64,000 nucleotides of DNA from Anaerolineales bacterium (GTDB lineage: Bacteria; Chloroflexota; Anaerolineae; 4572-78; J111). Location of the stretch: the NCBI GenBank assembly GCA_020634855.1, contig JACKAU010000008.1:1-64000 (forward strand), read 5' to 3'. The position numbers were made by a program, and so were the translations under genes. The notes under the pieces were generated by a model. The model searched no databases, was not told the origin of the DNA, and worked only from the letters and a program-made list of their open reading frames with translations. Positions 25,210 through 34,049 of the stretch are shown piece by piece (position 1 is the stretch's first letter; each line of letters opens with the position of its first letter).

Positions 25210-27546
25210 CTATGCGCTGACCGCCGTCACTTTACGAGACAGCAGCTCGGTGAATGGGTTGGCCGGCGCGGTCAATTGGGCAGCTTGGAGTCGCTCATTG
25301 CAAGCGTGTGAGGCTTCGATAAACAGGCCGGCCTCTTCAATCAAGCGCAGGGCGATATCCAGCGTCTTGGGCTTGTCGCGATGCTCGTAGGCGTTGAACA
25401 GGTAGTGGGCGAATTTACCTTTGGCGTAGGGATCAAAGAATAGCTCGGTATCGTAGAACCGCGTTTTGAACTCGTCCACAATCACCGCCGGGTCGTTGGA
25501 TACATCGATATTCTGCACCTTGATCACCGCCTGGGCCGCGCTAACCATCGCTTCCAAGGCCAGCCGGGCCGCATTATCGACGCTGGCCTGGTCGGTGGTC
25601 TTTTCGACAGCCACCTGGGCCTCGAACTGCAAGCCTTCCGCCAGCGCGATGCCGAAGTCGGTCAGGCTGACGACTTCGCCGGCGCACTCACCCACGCCGA
25701 TATCGCCGATGGTGAATTCACGGGCGTCGGCCCAATCGGCATAGTAGGAGTGATCTTCATTATAAGACGGCACCGTGGTAAACGGATCGATTTCGGCTTT
25801 GATCGCTTTTTTACCTCGACGGGCGATGTATTCGCGGAACTTCTCGCCGTTTTGGCGCTCTTCCATATAAAGGGTCAGCAGATGATCGACCACTTCCGGC
25901 ACGCGCTTGGACGGCACCGCGCCAAAGGTCTGGCCGTAGTGCGCCGCGTTGTTATCCCACTCGCCGCCGAGAATCAGTTGGAAGTGAGGCACGCGGAACC
26001 CATTAATGTTCCGGCTGGAGCCAAAGAAGCCGATTTCGGCGACCGTGTGCTGGCTGCACGAGTTGAAGCAGCCGCTCACTTTGATGCGAATATCGCGCAC
26101 AGCGGCGTCATATTGCAAGTTCTTGTTGGCCAGCCGCTGGCGTAGTTCACCGGCCAAGCCGCGCGAGCTGGCGATGCCCAGCTTGCAGGTATCCGTGCCG
26201 GGGCAGGCGGTCACATCGACAATCGACTGCGCGCCCGACGCGTGGAGATTGATTTGGCGCAGAGCCTGATACAGCGCCGGTAAATCGGCCTCATGAATCC
26301 AGCGCAGCAGAATATTCTGCTCAACGGTGGTGCGGGCCGCGTCGCCGGTAAAGCGGCGAGTGATGTCGGCCAGGCGGCGCATTTGCTGCGAAGTAATGTC
26401 GCCCAAGGGCAGGGCCAGCGTCACGGCGACAAAACCGGCCTGACGCTGCCGGTAAACATTGGTCGATTGCCACTGCTCGAACGCCTCACCCAGTTCAATC
26501 GGTTCGCCGGAGGCCGGTTCAGGTAGAGCCGCTTCATTATAACTTTCGATATTTTCAAGCCAATTCGTCCACTCGGGATCATTCTCCAACGTTTGGCGTT
26601 CTTCCAGCACCAGCCGGCGGAACTCATCGATGCCGAATTTGCTGACCAGGAACTTGATGCGAGCTTTGTTACGATTGCGTTTTTCGCCATAACGAGCGTA
26701 GATGCGGGCAATCGCTTGGGACAGCGGCAGCAACTCCTCCGCCGGCACAAACTCATCGAACAGTTTGGCCAGATGAGGAATGGCCCCCAGCCCGCCGCCG
26801 ACGTACATCTCAAACCCTTTTTGCTCGACGCCATCCACCACGCGGGTTTTGGCGATGAGGCCCAAATCGTGCATCGAGGTCAAGCCGCAGGGATGCTGCG
26901 CGCAGCCGGAGAAAGCGACCTTGAATTTACGGCCAAAATCCTGAACGTCACGATGGCCCAGGAAATAGTGAGCGGTTTCATTGGCGTAGCCGGTTACATC
27001 GAAAGCTTCATCGCGGCAGATGCCGGCCAGCGGACAGGCCGTCACATTGCGCACCGAGTTACCACAGGCTTCGCGGGTAGTAATATCGACCGCGGCCAGC
27101 CGGCGGTGCATATCGGGGGTGTCATCTAACGAGATAAAATGAAGTTGAATATCCTGTCGAGTGGTGATATGCAAAATGGAGTCGGAATACTCCTCGGCGA
27201 TATCGGCCAGGACGTCCATTTGCTCACTGTTGAGGCCGCCGTAGGGGATTTTGATGCGCTGCATACCGGGCGCTTCCCATTTGGTGTCGGGGCCTTTGGT
27301 CAATTCGACGTTGGGGAAGGGGATATCTTGCGATTTCTCGCCGTCGTGCCGCCGCCCGTTGTCGTAGCGCTGGCCGTAAGCGCCGCGCCGCAGTCGCATT
27401 TCGGCAAAGACTTTCTCATCGACCTTGCCCTGACGGCGCAGTTCCATTTGGGTTTCAAACTCATCGATCTCTTGCGCCAGGTGCAAGGGGATGATGTCCC
27501 CCAGATGCGCTTTCCAGGTCGATTTGGGGTGTTTTCCGTTTAACAT
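25210..27546 (-). CDS. Ferredoxin-type sulfite/nitrite reductase with C-terminal helical extension
   Basis: The 778-residue protein has the duplicated siroheme reductase fold. The [4Fe-4S]/siroheme cysteines are seen as ACPGTDTC (C-x5-C) and GCFNSC (C-x3-C), with arginine-rich substrate-site segments (ITTRQDIQLHF, TVEQNILLRWI). Around residues 580-778 there is an extra, mainly helical region (EALRLALEAMVSAAQ, KFAHYLFNAYEHRDK) not found in standard NirA/Sir and resembling HEPN-type domains. Neighbouring cysH and siroheme synthase favour sulfite reduction, but nitrite cannot be excluded. ATG 27546 directly abuts the siroheme gene stop, with AAGGAG inside that gene. Confidence 0.85.
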   Translation of the reverse strand: MLNGKHPKSTWKAHLGDIIPLHLAQEIDEFETQMELRRQGKVDEKVFAEMRLRRGAYGQRYDNGRRHDGEKSQDIPFPNVELTKGPDTKWEAPGMQRIKIPYGGLNSEQMDVLADIAEEYSDSILHITTRQDIQLHFISLDDTPDMHRRLAAVDITTREACGNSVRNVTACPLAGICRDEAFDVTGYANETAHYFLGHRDVQDFGRKFKVAFSGCAQHPCGLTSMHDLGLIAKTRVVDGVEQKGFEMYVGGGLGAIPHLAKLFDEFVPAEELLPLSQAIARIYARYGEKRNRNKARIKFLVSKFGIDEFRRLVLEERQTLENDPEWTNWLENIESYNEAALPEPASGEPIELGEAFEQWQSTNVYRQRQAGFVAVTLALPLGDITSQQMRRLADITRRFTGDAARTTVEQNILLRWIHEADLPALYQALRQINLHASGAQSIVDVTACPGTDTCKLGIASSRGLAGELRQRLANKNLQYDAAVRDIRIKVSGCFNSCSQHTVAEIGFFGSSRNINGFRVPHFQLILGGEWDNNAAHYGQTFGAVPSKRVPEVVDHLLTLYMEERQNGEKFREYIARRGKKAIKAEIDPFTTVPSYNEDHSYYADWADAREFTIGDIGVGECAGEVVSLTDFGIALAEGLQFEAQVAVEKTTDQASVDNAARLALEAMVSAAQAVIKVQNIDVSNDPAVIVDEFKTRFYDTELFFDPYAKGKFAHYLFNAYEHRDKPKTLDIALRLIEEAGLFIEASHACNERLQAAQLTAPANPFTELLSRKVTAVSA

Positions 27547-28221
27547 TTAACTCTCCTTTGAACTAGAATAGACCTCAACCGCTTCTTGCTCATACAGCGA
27601 AAGCAGCATATGGACTTTGGCTTCAAATAAAGCGTGCTCACCGTTGCGCAGCAGGGTGACCGCGTTGCTCTCAACAAGATCGTACCAAAATTCGGCGCGA
27701 CGTTTAAAGGTAGGGATGCGCTCGGCCACGATGGGGCGGAGGGCTTGGGCGTATTCCAAGAATTCGGCGTACTCCGGGCCAAAGCCTTGCTCGAACCGTT
27801 TGCGCAGCGTGGCCGCTAAAGCCGGGGCCGCTCCGCCCGTGCCGATGGCGATGGTGAGCTGTCCCTGGCGCACTACCGACGCCGCGTGGAAATTACACTG
27901 AGGAATGACGTCCATAATATTGACCAATTGGCCGTTGGTCTGGCCTTCGACCCAAATTTGATCATGGACGGTTTGATCGCCGGTGTTGGCGATAACCAGC
28001 GCCGCGCCGGTCAGGTCGCCCGGTTTGTAGCGCCGGACCAGCCATTCGATCTGTTCCTCGGCGGCGTAGCGCTGGATGGTCGGATGGGCCTTCGGCGCGA
28101 TGACGCGCACCCGCGCCCCCACCTCAAGCAGCCCGCTGATTTTACGGGCAATCTCGTGGTTGGCCCCAATCAGCACCACCAGTCGATTATCTAAGACAAG
28201 ATTAACAGGATATGTTTTCAT
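27547..28221 (-). CDS. Precorrin-2 dehydrogenase/sirohydrochlorin ferrochelatase (siroheme synthase N-terminal part)
   Basis: The 224-residue protein matches the CysG N-terminal/Met8p/SirC family: NAD-binding Rossmann start LVVLIGANHEIARKI, GARVRVIAP, LVIANTGD, VNIMDVIPQCNFHAASVVRQG and GGAAPALAATLRKRFE. It makes siroheme for the reductase encoded next. The usual GGG of the nucleotide loop is GAN here. The methyltransferase half (SUMT) is absent, so uroporphyrinogen methylation must be encoded elsewhere. Operon position between cysH and the reductase supports the role. Confidence 0.85.
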   Translation of the reverse strand: MKTYPVNLVLDNRLVVLIGANHEIARKISGLLEVGARVRVIAPKAHPTIQRYAAEEQIEWLVRRYKPGDLTGAALVIANTGDQTVHDQIWVEGQTNGQLVNIMDVIPQCNFHAASVVRQGQLTIAIGTGGAAPALAATLRKRFEQGFGPEYAEFLEYAQALRPIVAERIPTFKRRAEFWYDLVESNAVTLLRNGEHALFEAKVHMLLSLYEQEAVEVYSSSKES

Positions 28222-28290
28222 TTGAATAAACTCCGATTATTACTTAGGAATGGGAATTTAATAACTTCCTCATTTCGGTGGACAACCAAA

Positions 28291-28354
28291 GGTAATTAGT
28301 CATTGGTAAATGGTAATTGGTTATTCAATCTCTAATTACCATTTACCAATTACC
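28291..28354. repeat. Inverted pair of heptad repeats between cysH and siroheme gene
   Basis: GGTAATTAGTCATTGGTAA-type units (28291-28318) face their complement (28334-28354), forming a stem of about 20 bp in the transcript of a single-strand operon. It may act as an internal terminator or mRNA stabiliser. Confidence 0.6.
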
Positions 28355-28390
28355 CCAACTCGAATGCGGGAGCCATTTAATTTTCGATCC

Positions 28391-29143
28391 TTACGCCAGA
28401 TGAATGCCGCACTCGGTTTTGGTTCGTCCTTTCCAACGGCCGGATCGTTCGTCGGCGGTATTGGTCGTTGGATGGGTGCAGTGGGTGCAGCCGATGCTGG
28501 CAAAGCCTTGATCGTGCAGAGGATTATAAGGAACGTTATGTTCCAAAATGTAGCTCCATATCTGGCCGCGGGTCCAGCCGGCCAGTGGGTTGAGCTTGAC
28601 GAGATCATATTTGTGGTCCCAGGTTACCAGCGGCATCTGGGTTCGGGTGGGCGATTGATCGCGACGCAGGCCGGTAATCCAGGCATCGAGTTCGCCCATC
28701 ACTTCACCTAAAGGCACGACCTTACGTAAGTGGCAGCAGTGATCGGGCGCCGACTCCCACAAGGCCGGACCATAAGCAGTCGCTTGCGCTTCCGGCGTCA
28801 GGGGGGAGCGGCGAATGTCTAATTCAATCGAATAGCGCTGCTGCACCTGTTCCATCAGGGCATACGTTTCATCAAAGAGAAAGTTGGTGTCCAGGGTAAT
28901 AATGCGAATACCGGGCGCTAATTTGGCCAGGCGATCGAGAATGACCATACCGGTTGGGCCGAAGCTGGTGACCTGGGCGACTTTTCGACCAAATGTGGCG
29001 AGCGCCCACTCCAGCAAATCGTCTAATGAACGGGTCTCGAAATGGGTGTTGAGTGGGCTGAAGTCATATTGAGCCGTGAACGGGGAGTCAGTGCAGAATT
29101 CAAGTTGCTCCTGACGCATTACCAATTCTTCCGTTGCAATCAT
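28391..29143 (-). CDS. cysH: Phosphoadenylyl/adenylyl-sulfate reductase
   Basis: The 250-residue PP-loop-fold enzyme reduces activated sulfate to sulfite with thioredoxin. Visible are TSFGPTGMVILDRL, IITLDTNFLF, the paired cysteines 136-137 (DHCCHLRK), GLRRDQSPTR, the CxxC of IGCTHC (219-222) and the catalytic ECGIHL cysteine (245). The CC...CxxC set binds a 4Fe-4S cluster and points to adenylyl-sulfate (APS) as substrate. ATG 29143 follows AAGGGG. First gene of the assimilation operon and preceded by a long structured leader. Confidence 0.9.
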   Translation of the reverse strand: MIATEELVMRQEQLEFCTDSPFTAQYDFSPLNTHFETRSLDDLLEWALATFGRKVAQVTSFGPTGMVILDRLAKLAPGIRIITLDTNFLFDETYALMEQVQQRYSIELDIRRSPLTPEAQATAYGPALWESAPDHCCHLRKVVPLGEVMGELDAWITGLRRDQSPTRTQMPLVTWDHKYDLVKLNPLAGWTRGQIWSYILEHNVPYNPLHDQGFASIGCTHCTHPTTNTADERSGRWKGRTKTECGIHLA

Positions 29144-29175
29144 TTTCTTGTTACCCCTTAGTTAATATTTTTGGC

Positions 29176-29383
29176 AATAAAAAACCTACACACGGTCCAC
29201 ATCGACCAGCGCTCTGTCGTTTCAAAAGCGATCATCTACCAAACAGCGGCTTGAGCGTCTATAATCTGGTTTGTAGCGAACCACCTTACTTTTGATCGTT
29301 ACAAAATCAGAATAGATTTTCAAAACGCCACGCCGCAGTTCCCTGCTTGAAAACGCGAGACTACCAATCTCTACCGGTGTAGG
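29176..29383 (-). ncRNA. Candidate structured leader/attenuator of cysH
   Basis: On the minus strand CCTACACCGG (29374-29383) can pair with CCGTGTGTAGG (29185-29195), enclosing about 180 nt, and a TTTTTTATT tract follows, 33-42 bases before the ATG. Inner segments contain more complementary stretches. No known riboswitch consensus (SAM, T-box, cobalamin) could be matched confidently. A terminator decision upstream of a sulfur operon is plausible. Confidence 0.4.
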
Positions 29384-29419
29384 CTTTTCTGATTCAGTTG
29401 ATTAACTTCATCGTACCCC

Positions 29420-29459
29420 AACTGTTTCAGCGAGACTAGCAGACTCGCTTGGTACAGTT
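29420..29459 (-). ncRNA. Nested stem-loop upstream of the cysH leader
   Basis: AACTGT (29420-29425) pairs with ACAGTT (29454-29459), and inside it GCGAG (29430-29434) with CTCGC (29444-29448). An adjacent GGGGCGTC/GACGCAC stem lies at 29474-29488. These belong to the same long non-coding region (29160-29570) and may be part of the leader RNA. Confidence 0.4.
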
Positions 29460-29535
29460 ACAGTACAAGACCGGGGCGTCGGACGCACCCTTAAGCTGTG
29501 TTTTTGAACTCATATCTCTCTACTTTGATGATTTA

Positions 29536-29611
29536 AGGCGTACGGCCCTATTCCGTACGCCTGATAAGGTAACAAAAAAGCCTGCCGGTATTATCTGTCT
29601 CGGCAGGCTTT
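29536..29611 (-). terminator. Tandem hairpins, the first a terminator
   Basis: AAAGCCTGCCG/CGGCAGGCTTT (29578-29588, 29601-29611) is followed on the minus strand by a T-run. A second perfect 10-bp stem AGGCGTACGG/CCGTACGCCT (29536-29562) lies just beyond. The first probably ends the decarboxylase transcript. Confidence 0.8.
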
Positions 29612-29864
29612 GCGTATACTTTAATGACAATCAGGTTACAACCACGCACCCCACCCATTTACAGGCAAACAGAGACAACAACACATACAGACGCAGTTGT
29701 TGCCGGCGGGGTTTATTCTGTTAGACTCATTGACCGATAAGTTTAACATGGAATTTAGTATACGAACTATTGATGAGAGTGCAAATTTTGGTTTGGGTTT
29801 TTTGGATAAATCTTAGGCTATTATAACGGGTTGCACTCAAGCGTGGCTCAATATTTTCTCAAAA
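29612..29864. other. Intergenic region downstream of the decarboxylase gene
   Basis: AT-rich, with no gene seen. The whole gap from cysH (29143) to the decarboxylase stop (29865) is 720 bp and appears entirely non-coding apart from the hairpins listed. Confidence 0.5.
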
Positions 29865-31487
29865 TCATTTGCCGTGCAGTCGTTTAATCCCGGTGGCAAA
29901 ACGATCCAATGTCTTTGAAATGACCCCTCGCTGAAGCATCACTTCGATTAGCTGAAACCGGCCCCGCTCTTGAGCGGCTTGATCGAGCGCTTGCTTTAAC
30001 TCGACGCGTGTGGCTACACGCACCCCTCGCCCACCTAAACCCTCGGCTAAAGCGGCGAAATGCCAATCGTCTAAATTATTAAATTCCGAGGCGGGCTGAA
30101 ACGTGCGCAGCATCTCCCAACTGGAATTATTGAACAGAATGACAATCGGATCCCACCCGTAGCGGCGGCAGTTGCCCAATTCCCAACCGGTCATCTGAAA
30201 CGCGCCATCGCCCACTAAAATTAAAGGACGCCGCCCGGTGGCCGCCTGCACCCCCAAACCGGCCGGGATGCCAAACCCCATCGTGGCATAATAGCCGGGG
30301 GCTACCAATTCGGTGTTCTCCATATCGAGCGCGGTGAACAGACAATCGCCAATATCCGAGGCAATCGGCATTCGACCATAATCGGCCATAAAATCATTGA
30401 CGGCGGTGGCGATATCCGTGGGCGTAATCGGCGCCTCATCGATCGGCAAATGGCGCGGATAATGATGGGCCGGCGGCGGCGGCAGCGGCGGATCATCCCC
30501 CAGGCGCTTGAGCAAGGCGTCCACCAGCGCCGACAGCGGCATATGGGGGTAGGTATGAAAGCCGAGGCTGACTTGCCCATCGGCGGCGTCGATCAGGTAG
30601 CGCCGGGCAATCTGTTTTTGCGATACGCCCAAATTGGTGTCCGACATAATCACGCCCAGCATCAATAGCGCATCCGAGCTTTCCACCTGCTGCGTCAGCG
30701 TTTCATCGCCGGCCAGCCCCATATAAGTGCCGATTAACGGTGCATCGGCGTCGGTCAATAACCCCCGTCCCATAAAACTGGTCACCACCGGCACCCCTAA
30801 TTTACGCGCCAGTTGGGCCACCTTGGCTTCGATATTGTAGCGGCGAATTTCGACGCCCACCATTAGCATCGGGGCTTGGGCCGCTTGCAACCGGTTCAAA
30901 ATCTCATCGACGCAGGCTTGCAAGGCTTCCTGATCATAGTCGATGGCCGGGGGCAGCGCCGGAACGGCTTCACACGACTCAAACACCTGATCGCGCGGCA
31001 GTTCGATGTACACCGGCCGGCTGTTGACCTGGCAGCTTTGCAACACGCGGGCGATGGCCGCCGGCGCGGTTTGAGGCTGGCTCAATATGGCCTGGTCGCA
31101 CGTAATCTCTCGAAATATCGCGAATTGCGAATCGAGCGATTTGACCTGGTGATGCAGCAATAAGCCGGTGCTCCGTTCGTGAATGCCGGGCGCGCCGGAG
31201 ATAACCACCAGCGGTGATTTTTCCGCATACGCCGCCGCCACCGCATTGACCATATTCAGCGCGCCGGCCCCATACGTCACCACGGCCACGCCCAGGCCGG
31301 CGTGCAACCGCGCCGCCGCATCGGCCGCAAAGCCGACGCCGGGTTCGTGACTGAGCGTATACAGCGGCAGCACCTGCGATTCTTCGATCACTTTGAAGAA
31401 CGGCAGCGCAAAATCACCTGGAATACCAAAAATCTCACAAGCGCCCTGCTGTTTGAGCGCCTCTAATAAAGCCAAACCGATATACAT
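29865..31487 (-). CDS. Thiamine-diphosphate-dependent alpha-keto acid decarboxylase (indolepyruvate/phenylpyruvate type)
   Basis: The 540-residue enzyme has the three-domain ThDP fold. The activating glutamate is in LSHEPGVGFAADA, and the ThDP/Mg motif GDGAFQMTGWELGN continues to ILFNN (GDG-x25-NN). Best resemblance is to indolepyruvate/phenylpyruvate decarboxylases, which release aldehydes from aromatic 2-oxo acids; acetolactate synthase is less likely because there is no regulatory subunit. ATG 31487 is chosen since CAGGAGA lies about 9 bases upstream. The frame is open for 20 codons further without support. It stands alone. Confidence 0.8.
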   Translation of the reverse strand: MYIGLALLEALKQQGACEIFGIPGDFALPFFKVIEESQVLPLYTLSHEPGVGFAADAAARLHAGLGVAVVTYGAGALNMVNAVAAAYAEKSPLVVISGAPGIHERSTGLLLHHQVKSLDSQFAIFREITCDQAILSQPQTAPAAIARVLQSCQVNSRPVYIELPRDQVFESCEAVPALPPAIDYDQEALQACVDEILNRLQAAQAPMLMVGVEIRRYNIEAKVAQLARKLGVPVVTSFMGRGLLTDADAPLIGTYMGLAGDETLTQQVESSDALLMLGVIMSDTNLGVSQKQIARRYLIDAADGQVSLGFHTYPHMPLSALVDALLKRLGDDPPLPPPPAHHYPRHLPIDEAPITPTDIATAVNDFMADYGRMPIASDIGDCLFTALDMENTELVAPGYYATMGFGIPAGLGVQAATGRRPLILVGDGAFQMTGWELGNCRRYGWDPIVILFNNSSWEMLRTFQPASEFNNLDDWHFAALAEGLGGRGVRVATRVELKQALDQAAQERGRFQLIEVMLQRGVISKTLDRFATGIKRLHGK

Positions 31488-31710
31488 CGCGTAACTTCTC
31501 CTGTTTATCAATGGAAGACGATCAGCGTAATAGGGTAAGATGTCCAACGCGATATATCTTATGGGGCAAATCGTGAAATGTCAAAGCGCTACTTGAGGTT
31601 GTTATATTCCTCAGATGCAACCTCTCCTAAAATATTGTTCAATTTTTTAGCTACGAATGAACCCGATTTTTCATTCATAAAGACAAAAATTTGGCATTAA
31701 CTCAGACCAT

Positions 31711-31926
31711 CAACCCGGAACATCATCTCGGCAACTTTTTCGACCTCCCGCTAACCTGAAACATCATCTCGGCAACTTTTTCGACCTTCCGCTAGCCCGG
31801 AACATCATCTCGGCAACTTTTTCGACCTTCCGCTAGCCCGGAACATCGTCTCAGCAACTTTTTCGACCTTCCGCTAGCCCGGAACATCGTCTCGGTAACT
31901 TTTTCGACCTTCCGCTAACTCGGAAG
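31711..31926. repeat. Five-unit tandem array, 41-bp period
   Basis: Units of the form CCCGGAACATCATCTCGGCA-ACTTTTTCGACCTTCCGCTAG repeat with exact 41-bp spacing (marker GGCAAC at 31730, 31771, 31812, 31853 and 31894) with a decayed sixth unit. Differences are only a few bases per unit. There are no spacers, so it is not a CRISPR. It lies in the 840-bp gene-free region 31488-32324. Confidence 0.9.
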
Positions 31927-31949
31927 GTCTTCTCGGAGCATAAAAGTTT

Positions 31950-32007
31950 GGAGCGTCAAAGTAAACTTTGACCTTTCCGTCCATGACAAAGCAAGCTTTG
32001 TCGCTCC
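31950..32007. repeat. 58-bp twin-hairpin element, copy 1
   Basis: Outer GGAGCG/CGCTCC enclose two hairpins, TCAAAGT-AA-ACTTTGA and GACAAAGC-AA-GCTTTGTC. The same 58-bp layout is at 42494-42551 and a split copy at 43247-43507. It has the shape of a small mobile or REP-type element. Confidence 0.75.
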
Positions 32008-32324
32008 GATAGATTAATCTTCCTTGAAGGAGAGTACGCCAAGATTGGCCTTGATTTTTTCTTGGCGCGCTTTCCATTTTTACGCGGATGAGATTTTTAT
32101 CGGGACAAAACAATGGGGATTTAACCCATCCTCGGCCACGGCTCACCGATCGGCCTATCGACGACGAGGGCTAAAACTATGACTAGCCACTTAGCCAGCC
32201 AAAAAACTCACTAATTTACCAGCCACCAATCTACTCGGATGACCGGTGTCGCCAAGCTGTTTTTGGTATATGATTAGGTTGAGATAGTAGGTCTTTCAAC
32301 AATACAACGTCAGGAGAACCCGTA

Positions 32325-32555
32325 ATGATTAAAGATGTACTTATTCACGATGAAGCTCGATACCATCAACCTTTGACATACGCTCAGTTACAGGCGCTGG
32401 CTCATGACGCCCGGCAAGCGCGCGCCAAATATGCTTATTCATTATTGGATCAAGGCCAACCTACCGTGCGAGCCTGGTTCGCCCGGCTGAAAGCCACTTT
32501 GAACGGCGTAATCCATACGCCAACACACCGGAGGAATATCTTTAAAGGGCATTAA
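32325..32555 (+). CDS. Small hypothetical protein
   Basis: The 76-residue basic protein (MIKDVLIHDEARYHQPL, then Ala/Gln/Arg-rich helix) has no recognised domain. ATG 32325 is well supported by CAGGAGAACCC upstream. A 14-bp hairpin follows it, 31 bases after the stop. Sits upstream of the CBS-domain gene but is separated from it by that hairpin. Confidence 0.6.
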   Translation: MIKDVLIHDEARYHQPLTYAQLQALAHDARQARAKYAYSLLDQGQPTVRAWFARLKATLNGVIHTPTHRRNIFKGH

Positions 32556-32586
32556 ATTGCAAATGAAATAACTTCGTTCCCGATGA

Positions 32587-32631
32587 AGTGAGGTGATGGG
32601 CTTCGGTGCGGGTCACCCCCATCACCTCACT
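32587..32631 (+). terminator. 14-bp hairpin between the small gene and the CBS gene
   Basis: AGTGAGGTGATGGG (32587-32600) pairs perfectly with its complement (32618-32631), followed by CGAATTTTA. The T-tract is weak. It lies 40 bp before the CBS gene start, so it may end the small gene or form the CBS leader. Confidence 0.7.
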
Positions 32632-32670
32632 CGAATTTTAAGACAGCCAACCTCCGGTCAGGAGGTCGCT

Positions 32671-33129
32671 ATGAAAACCGAGTTTATTTTTGAGTGGATG
32701 AGTGTTGAACCGATAACCGTTTCGTTCGAAGCCGAATTACACGAGGCCAAACAACTGCTCGAAGATTATCATATCCAGCGTCTGCTAGTGGTGGATGAAC
32801 GGGGCCGATTAACCGGCATTATCACCCAGAGCGATTTGTTCGAAGCGCTGCCGATTGTAGCCAAACGACAGTTTGAACAGGAACACCGGGAAGATGTTTC
32901 GCCAATAAAGGTCAAAGATGTGATGACCGCCGATCCGGTGACGGTCAACACCACCGATACGGTCGGCAAAGCAGCAATATTAATGTTAACCAACAAGATC
33001 AGCGGGCTACCGGTCATGTCCCCGGTTGACCGAACCCTGGTGGGGATTATTACCGCGTCCGACATCTATACCATGGTCGCCCAGCGTTGGGGCGAGATAG
33101 AGTTGTTTGAAGCGATAACTGGAGGTTAA
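32671..33129 (+). CDS. CBS-domain pair protein
   Basis: The 152-residue protein consists of two CBS domains: VEPITVSFEAELHEAKQLL...GRLTGIITQSDLFE (residues 10-60) and MTADPVTVNTTDTVGKAAIL...LVGIITASDIYTM (85-140). Such modules bind adenine nucleotides and sense energy state or regulate partners. ATG 32671 follows GGAGG by 5 bases; an in-frame start 26 codons earlier falls in the hairpin and is rejected. The next gene starts 3 bp after its stop, suggesting a stress-response operon. Confidence 0.85.
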   Translation: MKTEFIFEWMSVEPITVSFEAELHEAKQLLEDYHIQRLLVVDERGRLTGIITQSDLFEALPIVAKRQFEQEHREDVSPIKVKDVMTADPVTVNTTDTVGKAAILMLTNKISGLPVMSPVDRTLVGIITASDIYTMVAQRWGEIELFEAITGG

Positions 33130-33132
33130 CCG

Positions 33133-33699
33133 ATGAAGGCAGTTATTGGTTTATTTGATAACGATGAACAGGTACAGGCGTCGATAGAGCGGCTAAAGCA
33201 AGCCGGCTTCACCGAGAAACAGATCAAACCCGTTACCTGTACTACTCCCCTCTGTAAATTATTGAATAAATATTGCCAGTGCCATATGGTCAACAACTGG
33301 GTGGCCTTTGGCGCTTTATTCGGCCTGGTTCACGCCGGCGTGCTGGCATTTTTCATCAGCTTACTGGCCAATCGGCTATTCACCTTAAGTCCGCTGGTGT
33401 GGTTTCTGCTCTTCGTTGGGCTGACCTTATTTGGAACCTTTCTGGGGGCCATATTCGGGTTTGTGTTTGGCCAGGATCAGTGGGAAGCCGAGCAGCAAAT
33501 GTATCTGCACGGGGTTGACGCCGGCCAGCGGGTGGTGGCGGTCCGGGTCACCGATGAGGTCATGGCAGCTAAGGCTCGGTTGTGGCTGCAAGACGCCGAG
33601 GCTCAAGGTATCGAAACCCTGGATCATCTGCCTGAGACAGCCCTGGTATCGGTGTTATCTAATATGAAGGGTGCAGCGCCGGTATCGGCACTTAGCTAA
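33133..33699 (+). CDS. General-stress-protein-like membrane protein
   Basis: The 188-residue protein has an N-terminal YflT/17M-like part (VIGLFDNDEQVQASIERLKQAGF), two strongly hydrophobic segments (residues 57-80 and 88-112), and a C-terminal part with RVVAVRVTDEVMAAKARLWLQDAEAQGIE. A CTTPLCKLLNKYCQCH cluster just before the helices is unusual and could bind metal. The function is unknown; related proteins are stress-induced. Likely co-transcribed with the CBS gene. Confidence 0.65.
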   Translation: MKAVIGLFDNDEQVQASIERLKQAGFTEKQIKPVTCTTPLCKLLNKYCQCHMVNNWVAFGALFGLVHAGVLAFFISLLANRLFTLSPLVWFLLFVGLTLFGTFLGAIFGFVFGQDQWEAEQQMYLHGVDAGQRVVAVRVTDEVMAAKARLWLQDAEAQGIETLDHLPETALVSVLSNMKGAAPVSALS

Positions 33700-34049
33700 C
33701 GCCTTATCGCCAACTTCAGTATGGTTGAAGTTATTTAATTGCCATTCCCAAGTCGCCAGACCGCTGCTCGCCGATCGCTGACTGCCGAAAACGAGGCGCA
33801 TTCGTTGCGGTTCGGCGGTCGTCCGTCAGCAGCCTGCGGTCAAGAGCTTTGGATCACGCCACGCTCTACCGTGGTCAACGGCGACTGCGGAATATTTAAT
33901 GAACGCGCGTCGGGCCAAACCTGTCTGACGCGCGTTCTAAATCAACTCCAGTTGCTACTCGCTTATGGTCAGACTGGCTAATTGAATAAGCGGGGCTAAT
34001 CTATTCCTGGTCAGGTGACCAGAGAAAAGACTATTGCCCTATTTAGTCA
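33700..34049. other. Gene-free stretch before the Lon-like gene
   Basis: About 350 bp with short ACCGC/GGTCGTC-type repeats around 33760-33870. It contains palindromic GAACGCGCGTC...GACGCGCGTTC (33900-33937), an 11-bp inverted repeat that may terminate the preceding operon. No gene is seen. Confidence 0.45.

Noticed and set aside
29279..29300. T-box riboswitch motif (AAGGTGGTTCGC) in the cysH leader
   Set aside because: Only loosely like the T-box core; no specifier stem or matching antiterminator could be identified.
31711..31926. CRISPR array
   Set aside because: The 41-bp units follow each other without unique spacers, and no cas gene is near. The same holds for 50937-51117.
31874..32146. 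90-codon minus-strand frame
   Set aside because: It runs through the tandem array and the twin-hairpin element, so it is not a gene.
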